A stretch of DNA of 64,000 nt, from assembly GCF_047121295.1 (NCBI RefSeq), contig NZ_CP139447.1:868001-932000 (forward strand). Direction: 5' to 3'. Origin of the DNA: Longispora sp047121295. GTDB taxonomy: Bacteria > Actinomycetota > Actinomycetes > Mycobacteriales > Micromonosporaceae. Positions 16,831 to 25,050 of the stretch are shown one piece after another (within the stretch, counting starts at the first letter, position 1; every line of letters starts with the position of its first letter). The notes below the pieces were generated by a model, which had not been told where the DNA came from, searched no databases, and saw nothing but the letters and a program-made list of their open reading frames with translations. The position numbers were made by a program, and so were the translations under genes.

Positions 16831-17238
16831 TCAGTCCGTCAGTTTCTCCCAGAAGGCGCGCTCGTCGGCGGCCAGCGGCCGGGACGCGCGGTCGGCGTAG
16901 GAGTACGCGACGAGCACGCACTCGCAGCGCGCCACCGGGGCCTCGCCGTCGAACATGTCCTGGCTGAGCGTCCACGAGGACGTGCCCAGCCGGCTGACCC
17001 AGGTCTCGACCCGCAGCATCAGCCCCGGCCGGTACTCCACCGGGTACAGGTAGTCCACGGCCACCCGCGCCGCGATGTACCCCCGGTCGCCCGGCGCCCC
17101 GGCCAGCCCCGACGGCGAGGTGCCGATCAGCTCCATCCGGGCGTCCTCGAAGTAGGACAGGTAGCGGGCGTGGTTGACGTGCCCCAGCTGGTCGGGATCG
17201 GACCAGCGGACCTGGGCGTGGTGGACGGCGCGCGACAT
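16831..17238 (-). CDS. acyl-CoA thioesterase, hotdog fold (YbgC/FcbC type)
   Basis: A 135-residue single hotdog protein. The active-site segment WSDPDQLGHVNHARYLSYFEDAR has the Asp, His and Glu positions of the 4-hydroxybenzoyl-CoA thioesterase family. It should hydrolyse an acyl-CoA in the cytosol. ATG 17238 is preceded by TAGGGT (complement of 17246-17251) with 7 nt between, so three upstream codons are left out. It stands in the same direction as the SARP gene, 45 nt downstream of it. Confidence 0.88.
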   Translation of the reverse strand: MSRAVHHAQVRWSDPDQLGHVNHARYLSYFEDARMELIGTSPSGLAGAPGDRGYIAARVAVDYLYPVEYRPGLMLRVETWVSRLGTSSWTLSQDMFDGEAPVARCECVLVAYSYADRASRPLAADERAFWEKLTD

Positions 17239-17283
17239 GATCCGCACCCTACAACGGACCCGGCGGGGGCGCGGCGGACCGGG

Positions 17284-18570
17284 TCAGAGCGGGCCGAGCA
17301 GCAGCCGGGTGGCCCCGTTCAGCGCGATCAGGCTGGACAGCCGGTCCCGGCTGGCGATCACGGTCAGGCTGCCCGGGTTGCTCGGCAGCAGCGGGCGCAC
17401 CTGGTCGGGGTGGGTGGCGTTGTCGAGCACCAGGAGGACCCGCCGGTCGCCGACCAGGCTGCGGTACAGGTCCACGGCCTCGTCCACCCCGTCGGGCAGC
17501 GCGTCCCCGGCGACCCCCAGCCCGGTCAGCAGCCGGTGCAGCGCGGTCGTCGGCTCCGGCCCGGCGGTCGGGGCCGACAGGTCCAGGAAGAGCTGGCCGT
17601 CCGGGAAGCGGGACCGCACCCGGTGCGCCCAGTGCACGGCCAGCGCGGTCTTCCCCACGGCCCGCTCCCCGCTGATCACCACGGACGGCGGCCCGGCCTG
17701 CCCCGGCCCCGGCAGCAGCCCGTCGAGGAACTCCAGCTCCTCCCGCCGGCCGGCGAACCCGGGCTCGTCGGGCGGCAACTGCGCCGGCACGGTGCGCGGC
17801 ACGGGCACCCTGACCGGGTCGAGCGTCGGGTCGCGGCGGAGGATCCGCTGGTACAGCTCGTCGAGCTCGGCGCGCGGGTCCAGCCCGGTCGCGTCGACGA
17901 GCAGCCGGCGGGCCCGCTCGTACACGGCGAGGGCGTCGGCACGGCGGCCGGCCCGGTACAGGGCCAGCAGGTGCAGCTCCACGAGGCGTTCCCGCAGCGG
18001 GTGCAGCCGGGCCAGGCGCTCGAGCTCGGGCAGGACGCCCTGGTGGCCGCCGAGCGCGAGGTCGGCCTCGATCCGCAGCTCCGTGGCCGACAGGTGCAGC
18101 TCCTCCAGCCCCCGGCCGTACGCGGACCGGATCCGGGGCGTGCAGAGCTCCCCGAGCGGCCGGCCCCGCCACAGCTCCAGGGCCGGGCCGAGCAGCGAGC
18201 GCCGGACGGCCGGCCCGGTCGCCTCGTGCCCCCGGCGGCACAGGTCCCGGAACCGGTGCGCGTCCACCCGGGACGGGTCGCCCTCCAGCGCGTACCCGCC
18301 GCTGCGGGTCACCAGCCGGAACCCGCGCCGCTCGGCGTCCACGGCCGCCAGCCCGGTCCGCAGCCGGGACACGTGCACGTGCAGCGCGGCGCGGGCGCTC
18401 GCGGGCGCGTCCTCGCCCCAGAGCAGGTCGATCATGCGGTCGATGCTGAGCGCCGCGTTCAGGTTGAGGAGGAGGAGCCCGAGCAGGCAGCGTTCCATCC
18501 GGCGGCGGCCGAGGTCCACGGGCAGGCCGTCCACGAGCACGTCCACGCCGCCGAGCACCCGGAACTCCAT
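17284..18570 (-). CDS. SARP (AfsR/BTAD) regulator with a shortened NB-ARC domain
   Basis: A 428-residue regulator. Residues 1-95 are the OmpR-like winged-helix DNA-binding domain of SARPs, about 100-245 the bacterial transcriptional activation domain, and about 265-425 an NB-ARC ATPase with P-loop GERAVGKTA and Walker B RRVLLVLDN. AfsR-type proteins usually continue for hundreds of residues with the rest of the NB-ARC and TPR repeats; here the protein stops soon after the SRDRLSSLIAL segment. Start ATG 18570 has TAGCCT (complement of 18578-18583) 7 nt upstream. It faces clpS. Its target genes are unknown; the thioesterase downstream is a candidate. Confidence 0.88.
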   Translation of the reverse strand: MEFRVLGGVDVLVDGLPVDLGRRRMERCLLGLLLLNLNAALSIDRMIDLLWGEDAPASARAALHVHVSRLRTGLAAVDAERRGFRLVTRSGGYALEGDPSRVDAHRFRDLCRRGHEATGPAVRRSLLGPALELWRGRPLGELCTPRIRSAYGRGLEELHLSATELRIEADLALGGHQGVLPELERLARLHPLRERLVELHLLALYRAGRRADALAVYERARRLLVDATGLDPRAELDELYQRILRRDPTLDPVRVPVPRTVPAQLPPDEPGFAGRREELEFLDGLLPGPGQAGPPSVVISGERAVGKTALAVHWAHRVRSRFPDGQLFLDLSAPTAGPEPTTALHRLLTGLGVAGDALPDGVDEAVDLYRSLVGDRRVLLVLDNATHPDQVRPLLPSNPGSLTVIASRDRLSSLIALNGATRLLLGPL

Positions 18571-18615
18571 TGCTGTGAGGCTAGTACCCGTGATCTTGTC
18601 TTGTGAGGTGGGCGG

Positions 18616-18649
18616 TTGCTCCCTGGGCGGTTCGGGCTAGGGTGAGGGA
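18616..18649 (+). promoter_or_regulatory. promoter of clpS, leaderless
   Basis: TTGCTC at 18616-18621 and TAGGGT at 18638-18643 are 16 bp apart, and the ATG follows the -10 by 6 nt at 18650. Confidence 0.6.
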
Positions 18650-18940
18650 ATGTCCGGGACCCAGGCCCTGCCCGCCGAGGCGACCGAAGTCGAAGAGGCC
18701 TTCGACGCCGATCGGCCGTGGATCACCGTGGTGCACAACGACCCCGTCAATCTGATGAGCTACGTGACGTGGGTCTTCCAGAAGCTGTTCGGCTACTCCA
18801 AGGAGAAGGCCGAGAGGCTGATGCTCGACGTGCACCACAAGGGCCGGGCGGTCGTGTCGCACGGCGCCCGGGAGCGGATGGAGTTCGACGCCACCCGGCT
18901 GCACGGCTACGGACTCTGGGCGACGGTGGAGAAATCATGA
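18650..18940 (+). CDS. clpS: ATP-dependent Clp protease adaptor ClpS
   Basis: A 96-residue adaptor that hands N-degron substrates to the ClpAP/ClpCP protease. The core WITVVHNDPVNLMSYV and the later MLDVHHKGRAVV segment are the ClpS signature; the acidic N-terminal tail is flexible. TAGGGT (18638-18643) lies 6 nt before the ATG. Its TGA overlaps the ATG of the DUF2017 gene, the usual actinobacterial arrangement. Confidence 0.97.
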   Translation: MSGTQALPAEATEVEEAFDADRPWITVVHNDPVNLMSYVTWVFQKLFGYSKEKAERLMLDVHHKGRAVVSHGARERMEFDATRLHGYGLWATVEKS

Positions 18941-19401
18941 CCTTCTACCGCAAAGGCGACGAGATCGTCGCCACCTTCCGCCCCGAGGAGATCGACGTCC
19001 TCCGGATGGTGGTCACCCAGGTCTCCGAGCTGGTCACCGACGGGCTGCGGGCCGACCCGGTGTTCGAGCGGCTCTTCCCGGACGTGTACCAGGACAACCC
19101 GGTCGAGGCGGCGGAGCTGCGCCGGTACACCGAAGACGATCTGAAGCAGGCCAAGGTCGACGCGGCGGCCGTCGTGCTGGAGACCCTGGACGAGCACACC
19201 AGCCTGACCGTGGAGCAGGCCGACGCCTGGCTGCGGGCCGTCAACGACGTCCGCCTCGCGCTCGGTACCCGGCTGGAGATCGACGACGACTTCGACATCG
19301 AGGAGGAGTACGAGGACGCCGACGACGAGCGCGGACTGCAGATCTCCGTCTACGGCTACCTGTCCTACCTCCAGGAGTCGTTGATCGACTCCCTCGGGTG
19401 A
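18937..19401 (+). CDS. DUF2017 family protein
   Basis: A 154-residue acidic protein of the actinobacterial DUF2017 family, always found after clpS (Rv1332 in M. tuberculosis). It has an EDADDE acidic stretch near residue 125 and a helical C-terminus SVYGYLSYLQESL. The function is unknown; the constant place between ClpS and Mec suggests a part in proteolysis or amino-acid supply. ATG 18937 overlaps the clpS stop. Confidence 0.93.
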   Translation: MTFYRKGDEIVATFRPEEIDVLRMVVTQVSELVTDGLRADPVFERLFPDVYQDNPVEAAELRRYTEDDLKQAKVDAAAVVLETLDEHTSLTVEQADAWLRAVNDVRLALGTRLEIDDDFDIEEEYEDADDERGLQISVYGYLSYLQESLIDSLG

Positions 19402-19448
19402 CCCAGGCCATGCAGACCGGCGGCGCCCCGAGCCGGTACGATGTGCGC

Positions 19449-19916
19449 GTGCTGACCATCGACCGTGCGATCGCCGACGCGATCGTCGCCCACGCCCGCC
19501 GGGACCACCCGGACGAGGCGTGCGGTGTCGTGGCAGGCCCGGTCGGATCGGACAAACCGGTCAGGCATATCCCGATGGAGAACGCGGAACGGTCCACGAC
19601 CTTCTACCGCTTCGACTCGATGGAGCAGCTCCGGGTGTGGCGCGAGATGGACGACCGGGACGAGGAGCCCGTCGTCATCTACCACTCGCACACCGCCACC
19701 GAGGCCTACCCGTCGCGCACCGACATCAACCTCGCCGCCGAGCCGGGCGCCCACTACGTGCTCGTCTCCACCCGGGCGGACGACGAGACGGAGCTGCGGT
19801 CGTTCCGCATCGTTGACCAGGTGGTCACCGAGGAACAGATCCAGGTCGTCGATTCCGACGCGGTGCAGACGTACATGTTCGGGCAGACGCCGACGACGGT
19901 GGTCTACGACTGTTGA
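19449..19916 (+). CDS. mec: M67 (JAMM/Mov34) metallopeptidase, Mec-like
   Basis: A 155-residue zinc peptidase. Glu23, His79, His81 and Asp92 (YHSH...SRTD) make the complete JAMM site. In M. tuberculosis Mec cleaves newly made cysteine off the C-terminus of CysO. GTG 19449 is chosen because TACGAT (19437-19442) sits 6 nt before it and the protein then starts like its relatives (LTIDRA); a GTG at 19398 overlapping the DUF2017 stop would add 17 residues. cysO and cysM follow, completing the pathway. Confidence 0.93.
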   Translation: MLTIDRAIADAIVAHARRDHPDEACGVVAGPVGSDKPVRHIPMENAERSTTFYRFDSMEQLRVWREMDDRDEEPVVIYHSHTATEAYPSRTDINLAAEPGAHYVLVSTRADDETELRSFRIVDQVVTEEQIQVVDSDAVQTYMFGQTPTTVVYDC

Positions 19917-19970
19917 GAGACGCCCGTCTCCAGTCCCTGATCAACCCTCGTTCACAGGAGTAGTCCGACC

Positions 19971-20330
19971 ATGGCAATCGAAGTCCGCATTCCCACCATC
20001 CTGCGTTCCTACACCGGCGGCGCCAAGGCCGTCGAGGGCGCGGGCACCACGCTCGCCGAGCTGCTCACCGACCTCGACGGGCAGTACAACGGCCTGCGCG
20101 GCCGGCTGATCACCGACGACGGCGGCCTGCACCGGTTCGTCAACATCTACGTCAACGACGAGGACGTCCGGTTCACCGGGTCGCTGGAGACCAAGGTCGC
20201 CGACGGTGACTCGGTGACGATTCTGCCGGCCGTGGCCGGTGGGGCGTTCGGGTTCGCCGCTCTCGCCGCGCTCGGGTGGACCGGTGGGGCTGACGTGGCC
20301 CTGCGCGGCCAGGTTCTCGCGGCTCACTAG
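19971..20330 (+). CDS. cysO: CysO sulfur-carrier protein with C-terminal extension
   Basis: A 119-residue ubiquitin-like MoaD/ThiS-fold protein. It carries sulfide as a thiocarboxylate on a C-terminal Gly-Gly and gives it to CysM. The Gly-Gly is at residues 90-91 (PAVAGG), where the M. tuberculosis protein ends, but here the frame reads on for 28 more residues (starting AFGFAALAAL) before TAG. The tail is hydrophobic with two charged residues. It must be removed to expose the diglycine; the neighbouring JAMM peptidase is the obvious candidate. Start ATG is preceded by CAGGAG 10 nt upstream. Confidence 0.9.
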   Translation: MAIEVRIPTILRSYTGGAKAVEGAGTTLAELLTDLDGQYNGLRGRLITDDGGLHRFVNIYVNDEDVRFTGSLETKVADGDSVTILPAVAGGAFGFAALAALGWTGGADVALRGQVLAAH

Positions 20331-20346
20331 TTTCGTTTCTTTTGTG

Positions 20347-20382
20347 GCTCCGGCCGGGGCGCGCCAGCGCCCCGGCCGGAGC
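20347..20382 (+). terminator. 16-bp perfect hairpin between cysO and cysM
   Basis: GCTCCGGCCGGGGCGC (20347-20362) pairs perfectly with 20367-20382 around a GCCA loop. No T-run follows, so it may only attenuate or stabilise mRNA between the two genes. Confidence 0.6.
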
Positions 20383-20405
20383 ACCCACCTCCCAGAGGAC
20401 GCTTC

Positions 20406-21356
20406 ATGGCGAGATACGACTCGCTGCTGGCCGCCTGCGGGGACACGCCGCTCGTCGGGTTACCCCGACTGTCGCCGTCCCCCCAGGTGCGGCTGTGGGC
20501 CAAGCTCGAGGACCGCAACCCCACCGGCAGCATCAAGGACCGCGCCGCCCTGCACATGGTGCGCGCGGCCGAGGAGTCCGGCCGGCTCAAGCCCGGCGAC
20601 ACCCTTCTGGAACCCACCAGCGGCAACACCGGCGTCGCGTTGGCCATGGTCGCCAAGCTCCGGGGGTACCGGCTGGTCTGCGTCCTCCCCGAGAACGTCT
20701 CCCCCGAACGGGTCGCCCTCCTCCGGATGTACGGCGCGGAGATCATCTTCTCGCCCGCCGCCGGGGGCTCCAACCAGGCCGTCGCCCGGGCCAAGGTCCT
20801 CGCCGGCGAGCACCCCGACTGGGTGATGCTCTACCAGTACGGCAACGAGGCCAACGCCCGCGCCCACTACGAGACCACCGGCCCGGAGATCCTCCGCGAC
20901 CTGCCCACCATCACGCACCTCGTCGCCGGGCTCGGCACGACGGGCACCCTGATGGGCATCGGCCGCTACCTGCGGGAGAAGGTCGAGGGCATCCAGATCA
21001 TCGCCGCCGAGCCCCGGTACGGCGAGCTGGTCTACGGCCTGCGCAACATCGACGAGGGCTACGTCCCCGAGCTGTACGACGCCTCCGTGCTCACCCGCCG
21101 GTTCTCCGTCGGCACCCAGGACGCCGTCCTGCGCACCCGGCAGCTCGTCGAGGTCGAGGGGCTGTTCGTCGGCTTCTCCACCGGGGCGGTGCTGCACGCG
21201 GCGCTCGCCGTCGCCCACGAGGCCGCCAGGGCCGGCCAGGAGGCCGACGTGGCGTTCATCGTGGCCGACGGCGGCTGGAAGTACCTGTCCACCGGCGCGT
21301 ACGCCGGGACGCTCGCCGAGGCCGAGGCCGCGCTGGAGGGCCAGCTCTGGGCGTGA
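20406..21356 (+). CDS. cysM: CysO-dependent cysteine synthase
   Basis: A 316-residue PLP enzyme. Lys44 in NPTGSIKDR binds PLP, TSGNTG is near residue 75 and GLGTTGT near 175. With mec and cysO next to it, it should be the CysM that makes cysteine from O-phosphoserine and CysO-thiocarboxylate rather than an ordinary sulfide-using synthase; this follows from the M. tuberculosis system. AGAGGA lies 8 nt before the ATG. The gene is 76 bp from cysO, with a long hairpin between. Confidence 0.95.
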   Translation: MARYDSLLAACGDTPLVGLPRLSPSPQVRLWAKLEDRNPTGSIKDRAALHMVRAAEESGRLKPGDTLLEPTSGNTGVALAMVAKLRGYRLVCVLPENVSPERVALLRMYGAEIIFSPAAGGSNQAVARAKVLAGEHPDWVMLYQYGNEANARAHYETTGPEILRDLPTITHLVAGLGTTGTLMGIGRYLREKVEGIQIIAAEPRYGELVYGLRNIDEGYVPELYDASVLTRRFSVGTQDAVLRTRQLVEVEGLFVGFSTGAVLHAALAVAHEAARAGQEADVAFIVADGGWKYLSTGAYAGTLAEAEAALEGQLWA

Positions 21357-21460
21357 CGCCCGGGGCGGGGCCGCCGCGCGCCCGGTCGGGGACGCGGCGT
21401 ACCCGTCAAGAACTTCCGCTCTTTCGGCCCTGGGCCCACGTCAGGCCCGGGGCCGGCTCG

Positions 21461-21489
21461 GGCCCTGGGTCGTCTTCCGGCCCAGGGCC
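21461..21489. terminator. bidirectional hairpin after cysM
   Basis: GGCCCTGGG (21461-21469) pairs with CCCAGGGCC (21481-21489). It lies between cysM (+) and the convergent membrane gene (-). A third GGCCCTGGGCC copy lies just upstream near 21427. Confidence 0.55.
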
Positions 21490-21498
21490 GTCCCGGGT

Positions 21499-21939
21499 CT
21501 ACGCCGAGGCGGTCATGATGGCGCCGATGATCAGGGTCAGCGTGCCCGCGCCCAGGACCGCCCAGGGGATCAGCGCCCGGCGCACGGTCGCGAACCCGGC
21601 GACGGTGAACCCCATGCCCACGATCCCGGTCAGGATGATCACGGGCTCGAACCAGCCTGGTGCGCCCGCGATGATCCGGACCAGCGCCGCGACCCCGACG
21701 ACGACCCCGCCCAGCGCCAGCACGAACGCCCAGACGGAAACGCCGGCCAGGATCCGCTGCGGGGGCGGGGCGGAGAAGTCCCGAGGTCCCCGGCGGCCGT
21801 CGACGCCCACGGCGGCGGCGAGCCGGGTCCGGAACGAGGCGTTCGGGTCGGCGGCCGGCGCGTCGGCGTCGGCCAACCCGAGGGCCGAACCGAAGCTGGC
21901 GACGTGATCGGGTTCGTTGCGTTCAGTCTCACTGCTCAC
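21499..21939 (-). CDS. small membrane protein, hypothetical
   Basis: A 146-residue protein with a polar N-terminal half (about residues 1-60) and three hydrophobic segments at about 62-83, 90-110 and 118-140. I do not recognise a family. GTG 21939 gives a start at the SSETERN segment; the 51 extra residues upstream have weak coding character and overlap the murI promoter. In M. tuberculosis a rhomboid (Rv1337) sits in this place; this is not one. Confidence 0.7.
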   Translation of the reverse strand: MSSETERNEPDHVASFGSALGLADADAPAADPNASFRTRLAAAVGVDGRRGPRDFSAPPPQRILAGVSVWAFVLALGGVVVGVAALVRIIAGAPGWFEPVIILTGIVGMGFTVAGFATVRRALIPWAVLGAGTLTLIIGAIMTASA

Positions 21940-22109
21940 GCTGCACCATTCTTCCGTATCTGGGTGGCCGCCCGGCACACGACCCGCGAGAAGGAGTATC
22001 CCTCCTCCCAGGGCCGGAACCTCCGGGCCGAAGCCGCTCGATGTCACCTTCGCGACATCTGACAGGAGATCGGCTGGCGGGACGGCTCTCACAGCGTAGG
22101 CTGCGCAGC

Positions 22110-22892
22110 GTGACGGACGCGCCCATCGGCATATTCGACTCGGGGGTCGGGGGGCTCACGGTCGCCCGAGCTGTCCTTGAGGCGCTCCCGCATGAGGAGC
22201 TGCGCTACCTCGCGGACACGGCCCACGTGCCGTACGGCCCGAAACCCATCGCCGACGTCCGGAGGTACGCGCTCGACTGCCTCGACCGGCTCGTCGACGA
22301 GGGCGTCAAGGCGCTCGTGATCGCGTGCAACTCGGCCTCGGCCGCCTGCCTGCACGACGCCCGGGAGCGCTATCCCGTGCCGGTCATCGAGGTGATCCGC
22401 CCCGCAGTGCGACGAGCTGTCACGGCCACCCGCAACGGCCAGGTCGGGGTCGTGTGCACCCAGGCCACGGCCAACAGCAAGGCGTACGAGGACGCGTTCG
22501 GCGCCGCCCCGCACGTGCAGGTGCACACCGTCGCGGCCCCCGCGTTCGTGGACTTCGTCGAGCGTGGCATCACGACCGGCCGCCAGCTCCTCGGCCTCGC
22601 CCAGGGCTATCTCGAACCGCTCGAACGCGCCGGGGTCGACACCCTCGTCCTCGGCTGCACCCACTACCCGCTGCTGGCCGGCATGCTGGGCCTCGTGATG
22701 GGGGACGGCGTGACGCTGGTGTCCAGCGCCGACGAGACGGCGCGCGATCTGTACAGAATCCTCACAGAACGTGACCTGCTACGGTCCGCCGACGCGCCAC
22801 CGCCGCGGCACACGTTCACCACCACAGGCGACGCTGCCGCCTTCACCAAGCTGGCCGGCCGGTTCCTCGGGAATATTGAGGTCTCCTCATGA
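22110..22892 (+). CDS. murI: glutamate racemase
   Basis: A 260-residue cofactor-free racemase that makes D-glutamate for peptidoglycan. The two catalytic cysteines are Cys73 (ACNSAS) and Cys183 (GCTHYPLL), and the N-terminal FDSGVGGLT is intact. GTG 22110 lies 7 nt after TAGGCT (22097-22102), pointing to a leaderless mRNA. Its TGA overlaps the ATG of the next gene. Confidence 0.97.
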   Translation: MTDAPIGIFDSGVGGLTVARAVLEALPHEELRYLADTAHVPYGPKPIADVRRYALDCLDRLVDEGVKALVIACNSASAACLHDARERYPVPVIEVIRPAVRRAVTATRNGQVGVVCTQATANSKAYEDAFGAAPHVQVHTVAAPAFVDFVERGITTGRQLLGLAQGYLEPLERAGVDTLVLGCTHYPLLAGMLGLVMGDGVTLVSSADETARDLYRILTERDLLRSADAPPPRHTFTTTGDAAAFTKLAGRFLGNIEVSS

Positions 22893-23635
22893 AGCTCACC
22901 GTTCTGGGCTGCGCTGGCAGCTTCCCCGGACCCCAGTCGCCCTGTTCGGGATACCTGCTGGAGGCGGCGGGTTTCCGACTGCTCATCGACTTCGGCACCG
23001 GCACCCTCGGCGCGCTGCAACGCCTCGGCGACATGTACGCGATCGACGCGATCGTCGTCACCCACCTGCACCCCGACCACATGCTCGACGCGGCGTCCTA
23101 CGTCGTCGCCCGGCGGTACTGCCCGACCGGCAGGCTCCCCACCCTCCCGCTGTACGGCCCCGCCGGGGTCGCCGGCCGCCTGCACGACGTCTACGACCGC
23201 ACAGAGGCCCCTCTCGACGACGTGTACGACTTCCACGAGCTGGCCCCCGGTGAGTTCGACCTGGGCCCGTTCCGGGTCACCACGGAGCTGATGGACCATC
23301 CCGTGGAGACCTTCGGGCTCCGGATCACCCACGACGGCCGCAGCCTCGCCTACTCGTCGGACACCGGCCCGTGCGACGCCCTGCTCAAGCTCGCCCAGGG
23401 CGCCGACGCGCTGCTCTGCGAGGCCAGCTACCTCGAGGGCGCCGACAACCCGCCGCACCTGCACCTCACCGGCAAGGACGCCGGCGAGCACGCGACCCAG
23501 GCCGGCGTGAAGCTCCTCCTCATCACGCACCTCGTCGCGGCGTGGGGCGACGAGGAGCAGACCCGTCGAGAGGTACGCGACGCCTACGCCGGCCCGTTCG
23601 ACGTCGTGCGCTCCGGCTCGGTCTACGAGATCTGA
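22889..23635 (+). CDS. metallo-beta-lactamase fold phosphodiesterase (Rv1339-like)
   Basis: A 248-residue protein with the zinc motif THLHPDH (His59, His61, Asp63, His64) and later His and Asp ligands (LMDHP, SSDTG, THL). The homologue in the same place in M. tuberculosis, Rv1339, was reported as an atypical class II cAMP phosphodiesterase. That activity here is inferred from position and motifs. Translation is coupled to murI by ATGA. Confidence 0.9.
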   Translation: MKLTVLGCAGSFPGPQSPCSGYLLEAAGFRLLIDFGTGTLGALQRLGDMYAIDAIVVTHLHPDHMLDAASYVVARRYCPTGRLPTLPLYGPAGVAGRLHDVYDRTEAPLDDVYDFHELAPGEFDLGPFRVTTELMDHPVETFGLRITHDGRSLAYSSDTGPCDALLKLAQGADALLCEASYLEGADNPPHLHLTGKDAGEHATQAGVKLLLITHLVAAWGDEEQTRREVRDAYAGPFDVVRSGSVYEI

Positions 23636-23656
23636 GCGGCCCGTTAAGCTCGGGGG

Positions 23657-24382
23657 ATGTCACGCCCCGACGGCCGCACGGCCGCAGACCTCCGCCCCGT
23701 GAACATCACCCGTGGCTGGTCCCGACACCCCGAGGGCTCCGTCCTCGTCGAGTTCGGCGACACCCGGGTGCTCTGCACCGCCAGCGTCACCGACGGCGTG
23801 CCCCGCTGGCGGCGCGGCTCCGGCCTGGGTTGGATCACCGCCGAGTACTCGATGCTGCCCCGCGCCACCAACACCCGCAGCGACCGCGAGAGCGTCAAGG
23901 GCAAGATCGGCGGGCGTACCCACGAGATCTCCCGCCTGATCGGCCGCAGCCTCCGCGCGTGCCTGGACCTCAAGGCCCTCGGCGAGAACTCGATCGTCCT
24001 CGACTGCGACGTCCTGCAGGCCGACGGCGGCACCCGGACCGCCGCGATCACCGGGGCGTACGTCGCCCTGGCCGACGCCGTCGACTGGCTCGCCGCCCGG
24101 CACAAGCTCGCCGCCAGCCCCGCCAAGGCCCTGCACCGCTCGGTCGCGGCCGTCAGCGTCGGCATCATCAAGGGCGAGGCCCGCCTCGACCTGAGCTACG
24201 CCGAGGACGTCAACGCCGAGGTCGACATGAACATCGTCTGCACCGGCGCCGGCGAGTTCGTCGAGGTCCAGGGCACCGGCGAGGACGGCGTCTTCAACCG
24301 CGACCAGCTCAACGCGCTGCTCGACCTGGGCGTCGCCGGCTGCGCCGAACTCACCGAGATCCAGAAGAAGTCCCGGGCCTGA
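23657..24382 (+). CDS. rph: ribonuclease PH
   Basis: A 241-residue 3'-5' phosphorolytic exoribonuclease that trims tRNA 3' ends. The start MSRPDGR, the segment EYSMLPRAT and the phosphate-binding RTHEISRLIGRSLR are typical, as is the late DLSYAEDV. TAAGCT at 23645-23650 lies 6 nt before the ATG (leaderless). rdgB follows 26 nt downstream. Confidence 0.97.
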   Translation: MSRPDGRTAADLRPVNITRGWSRHPEGSVLVEFGDTRVLCTASVTDGVPRWRRGSGLGWITAEYSMLPRATNTRSDRESVKGKIGGRTHEISRLIGRSLRACLDLKALGENSIVLDCDVLQADGGTRTAAITGAYVALADAVDWLAARHKLAASPAKALHRSVAAVSVGIIKGEARLDLSYAEDVNAEVDMNIVCTGAGEFVEVQGTGEDGVFNRDQLNALLDLGVAGCAELTEIQKKSRA

Positions 24383-24408
24383 ACCGCGTCCCCCAAGGAG
24401 AAACCGTC

Positions 24409-24999
24409 GTGCGGCTGCTGCTCGCGTCCCGCAACGCCAAGAAGATCACCGAGCTCCGGCGGATCATGACCGACCTGGACATCATCGGCCTCGACGACGT
24501 GCCGGCGTTCCCCGAGACCGTCGAGTCCGGTCTCACCTTCGAGGAGAACGCCCTGCTCAAGGCCCGCGACGGCGCCCGGGTCTCCGGCCTGCCCTGCGTG
24601 GCCGACGACTCCGGCCTCGCCGTGGACGCCCTGAACGGCATGCCCGGCGTGTTCAGCGCCCGCTGGTCCGGCAAGCACGGCGACGACCTGGCCAACCTCC
24701 AGCTCCTGCTGGCCCAGCTCGGCGACGTCCCGGACGAGTACCGCGCCGGCGGCTTCGTCTGCGCCGCCGCACTCGTGCTGCCCTCCGGGGAGGAGCACGT
24801 GGTGCTGGGCGAGATGCGGGGCACGATCATCCGGGAGCCGCGCGGCACGGGCGGCTTCGGGTACGACCCGATCTTCGTCCCCGACGGGTACGACGTGACC
24901 AGCGCGGAGCTGACGCCGGAGGCGAAGGACGCGATCAGCCACCGGGGCCAGGCGTTCCGCGAGCTGGCGGAACTGATCGCGGACCTGCCGCACGACTGA
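24409..24999 (+). CDS. rdgB: dITP/XTP pyrophosphatase
   Basis: A 196-residue HAM1-family enzyme that removes non-canonical purine triphosphates. SRNAKKITEL binds the nucleotide, with FEENALLKA, DDSGLAVDAL and GFGYDPIF as the other hallmarks. GTG 24409 is preceded by AAGGAG 8 nt upstream. The rph-rdgB pair is conserved in actinobacteria. Confidence 0.96.
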   Translation: MRLLLASRNAKKITELRRIMTDLDIIGLDDVPAFPETVESGLTFEENALLKARDGARVSGLPCVADDSGLAVDALNGMPGVFSARWSGKHGDDLANLQLLLAQLGDVPDEYRAGGFVCAAALVLPSGEEHVVLGEMRGTIIREPRGTGGFGYDPIFVPDGYDVTSAELTPEAKDAISHRGQAFRELAELIADLPHD

Positions 25000-25011
25000 C
25001 GAGACGCGAAC

Positions 25012-25037
25012 GGGGCCGGCTCGTTGAAGCCGACCCC
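25012..25037. terminator. hairpin between rdgB and the convergent tRNA
   Basis: GGGGCCGGCT (25012-25021) pairs with AGCCGACCCC (25028-25037) with one mismatch and a 6-nt loop, ending 13 nt from the tRNA 3' end. Confidence 0.5.
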
Positions 25038-25050
25038 ACCGCGATCGTCG

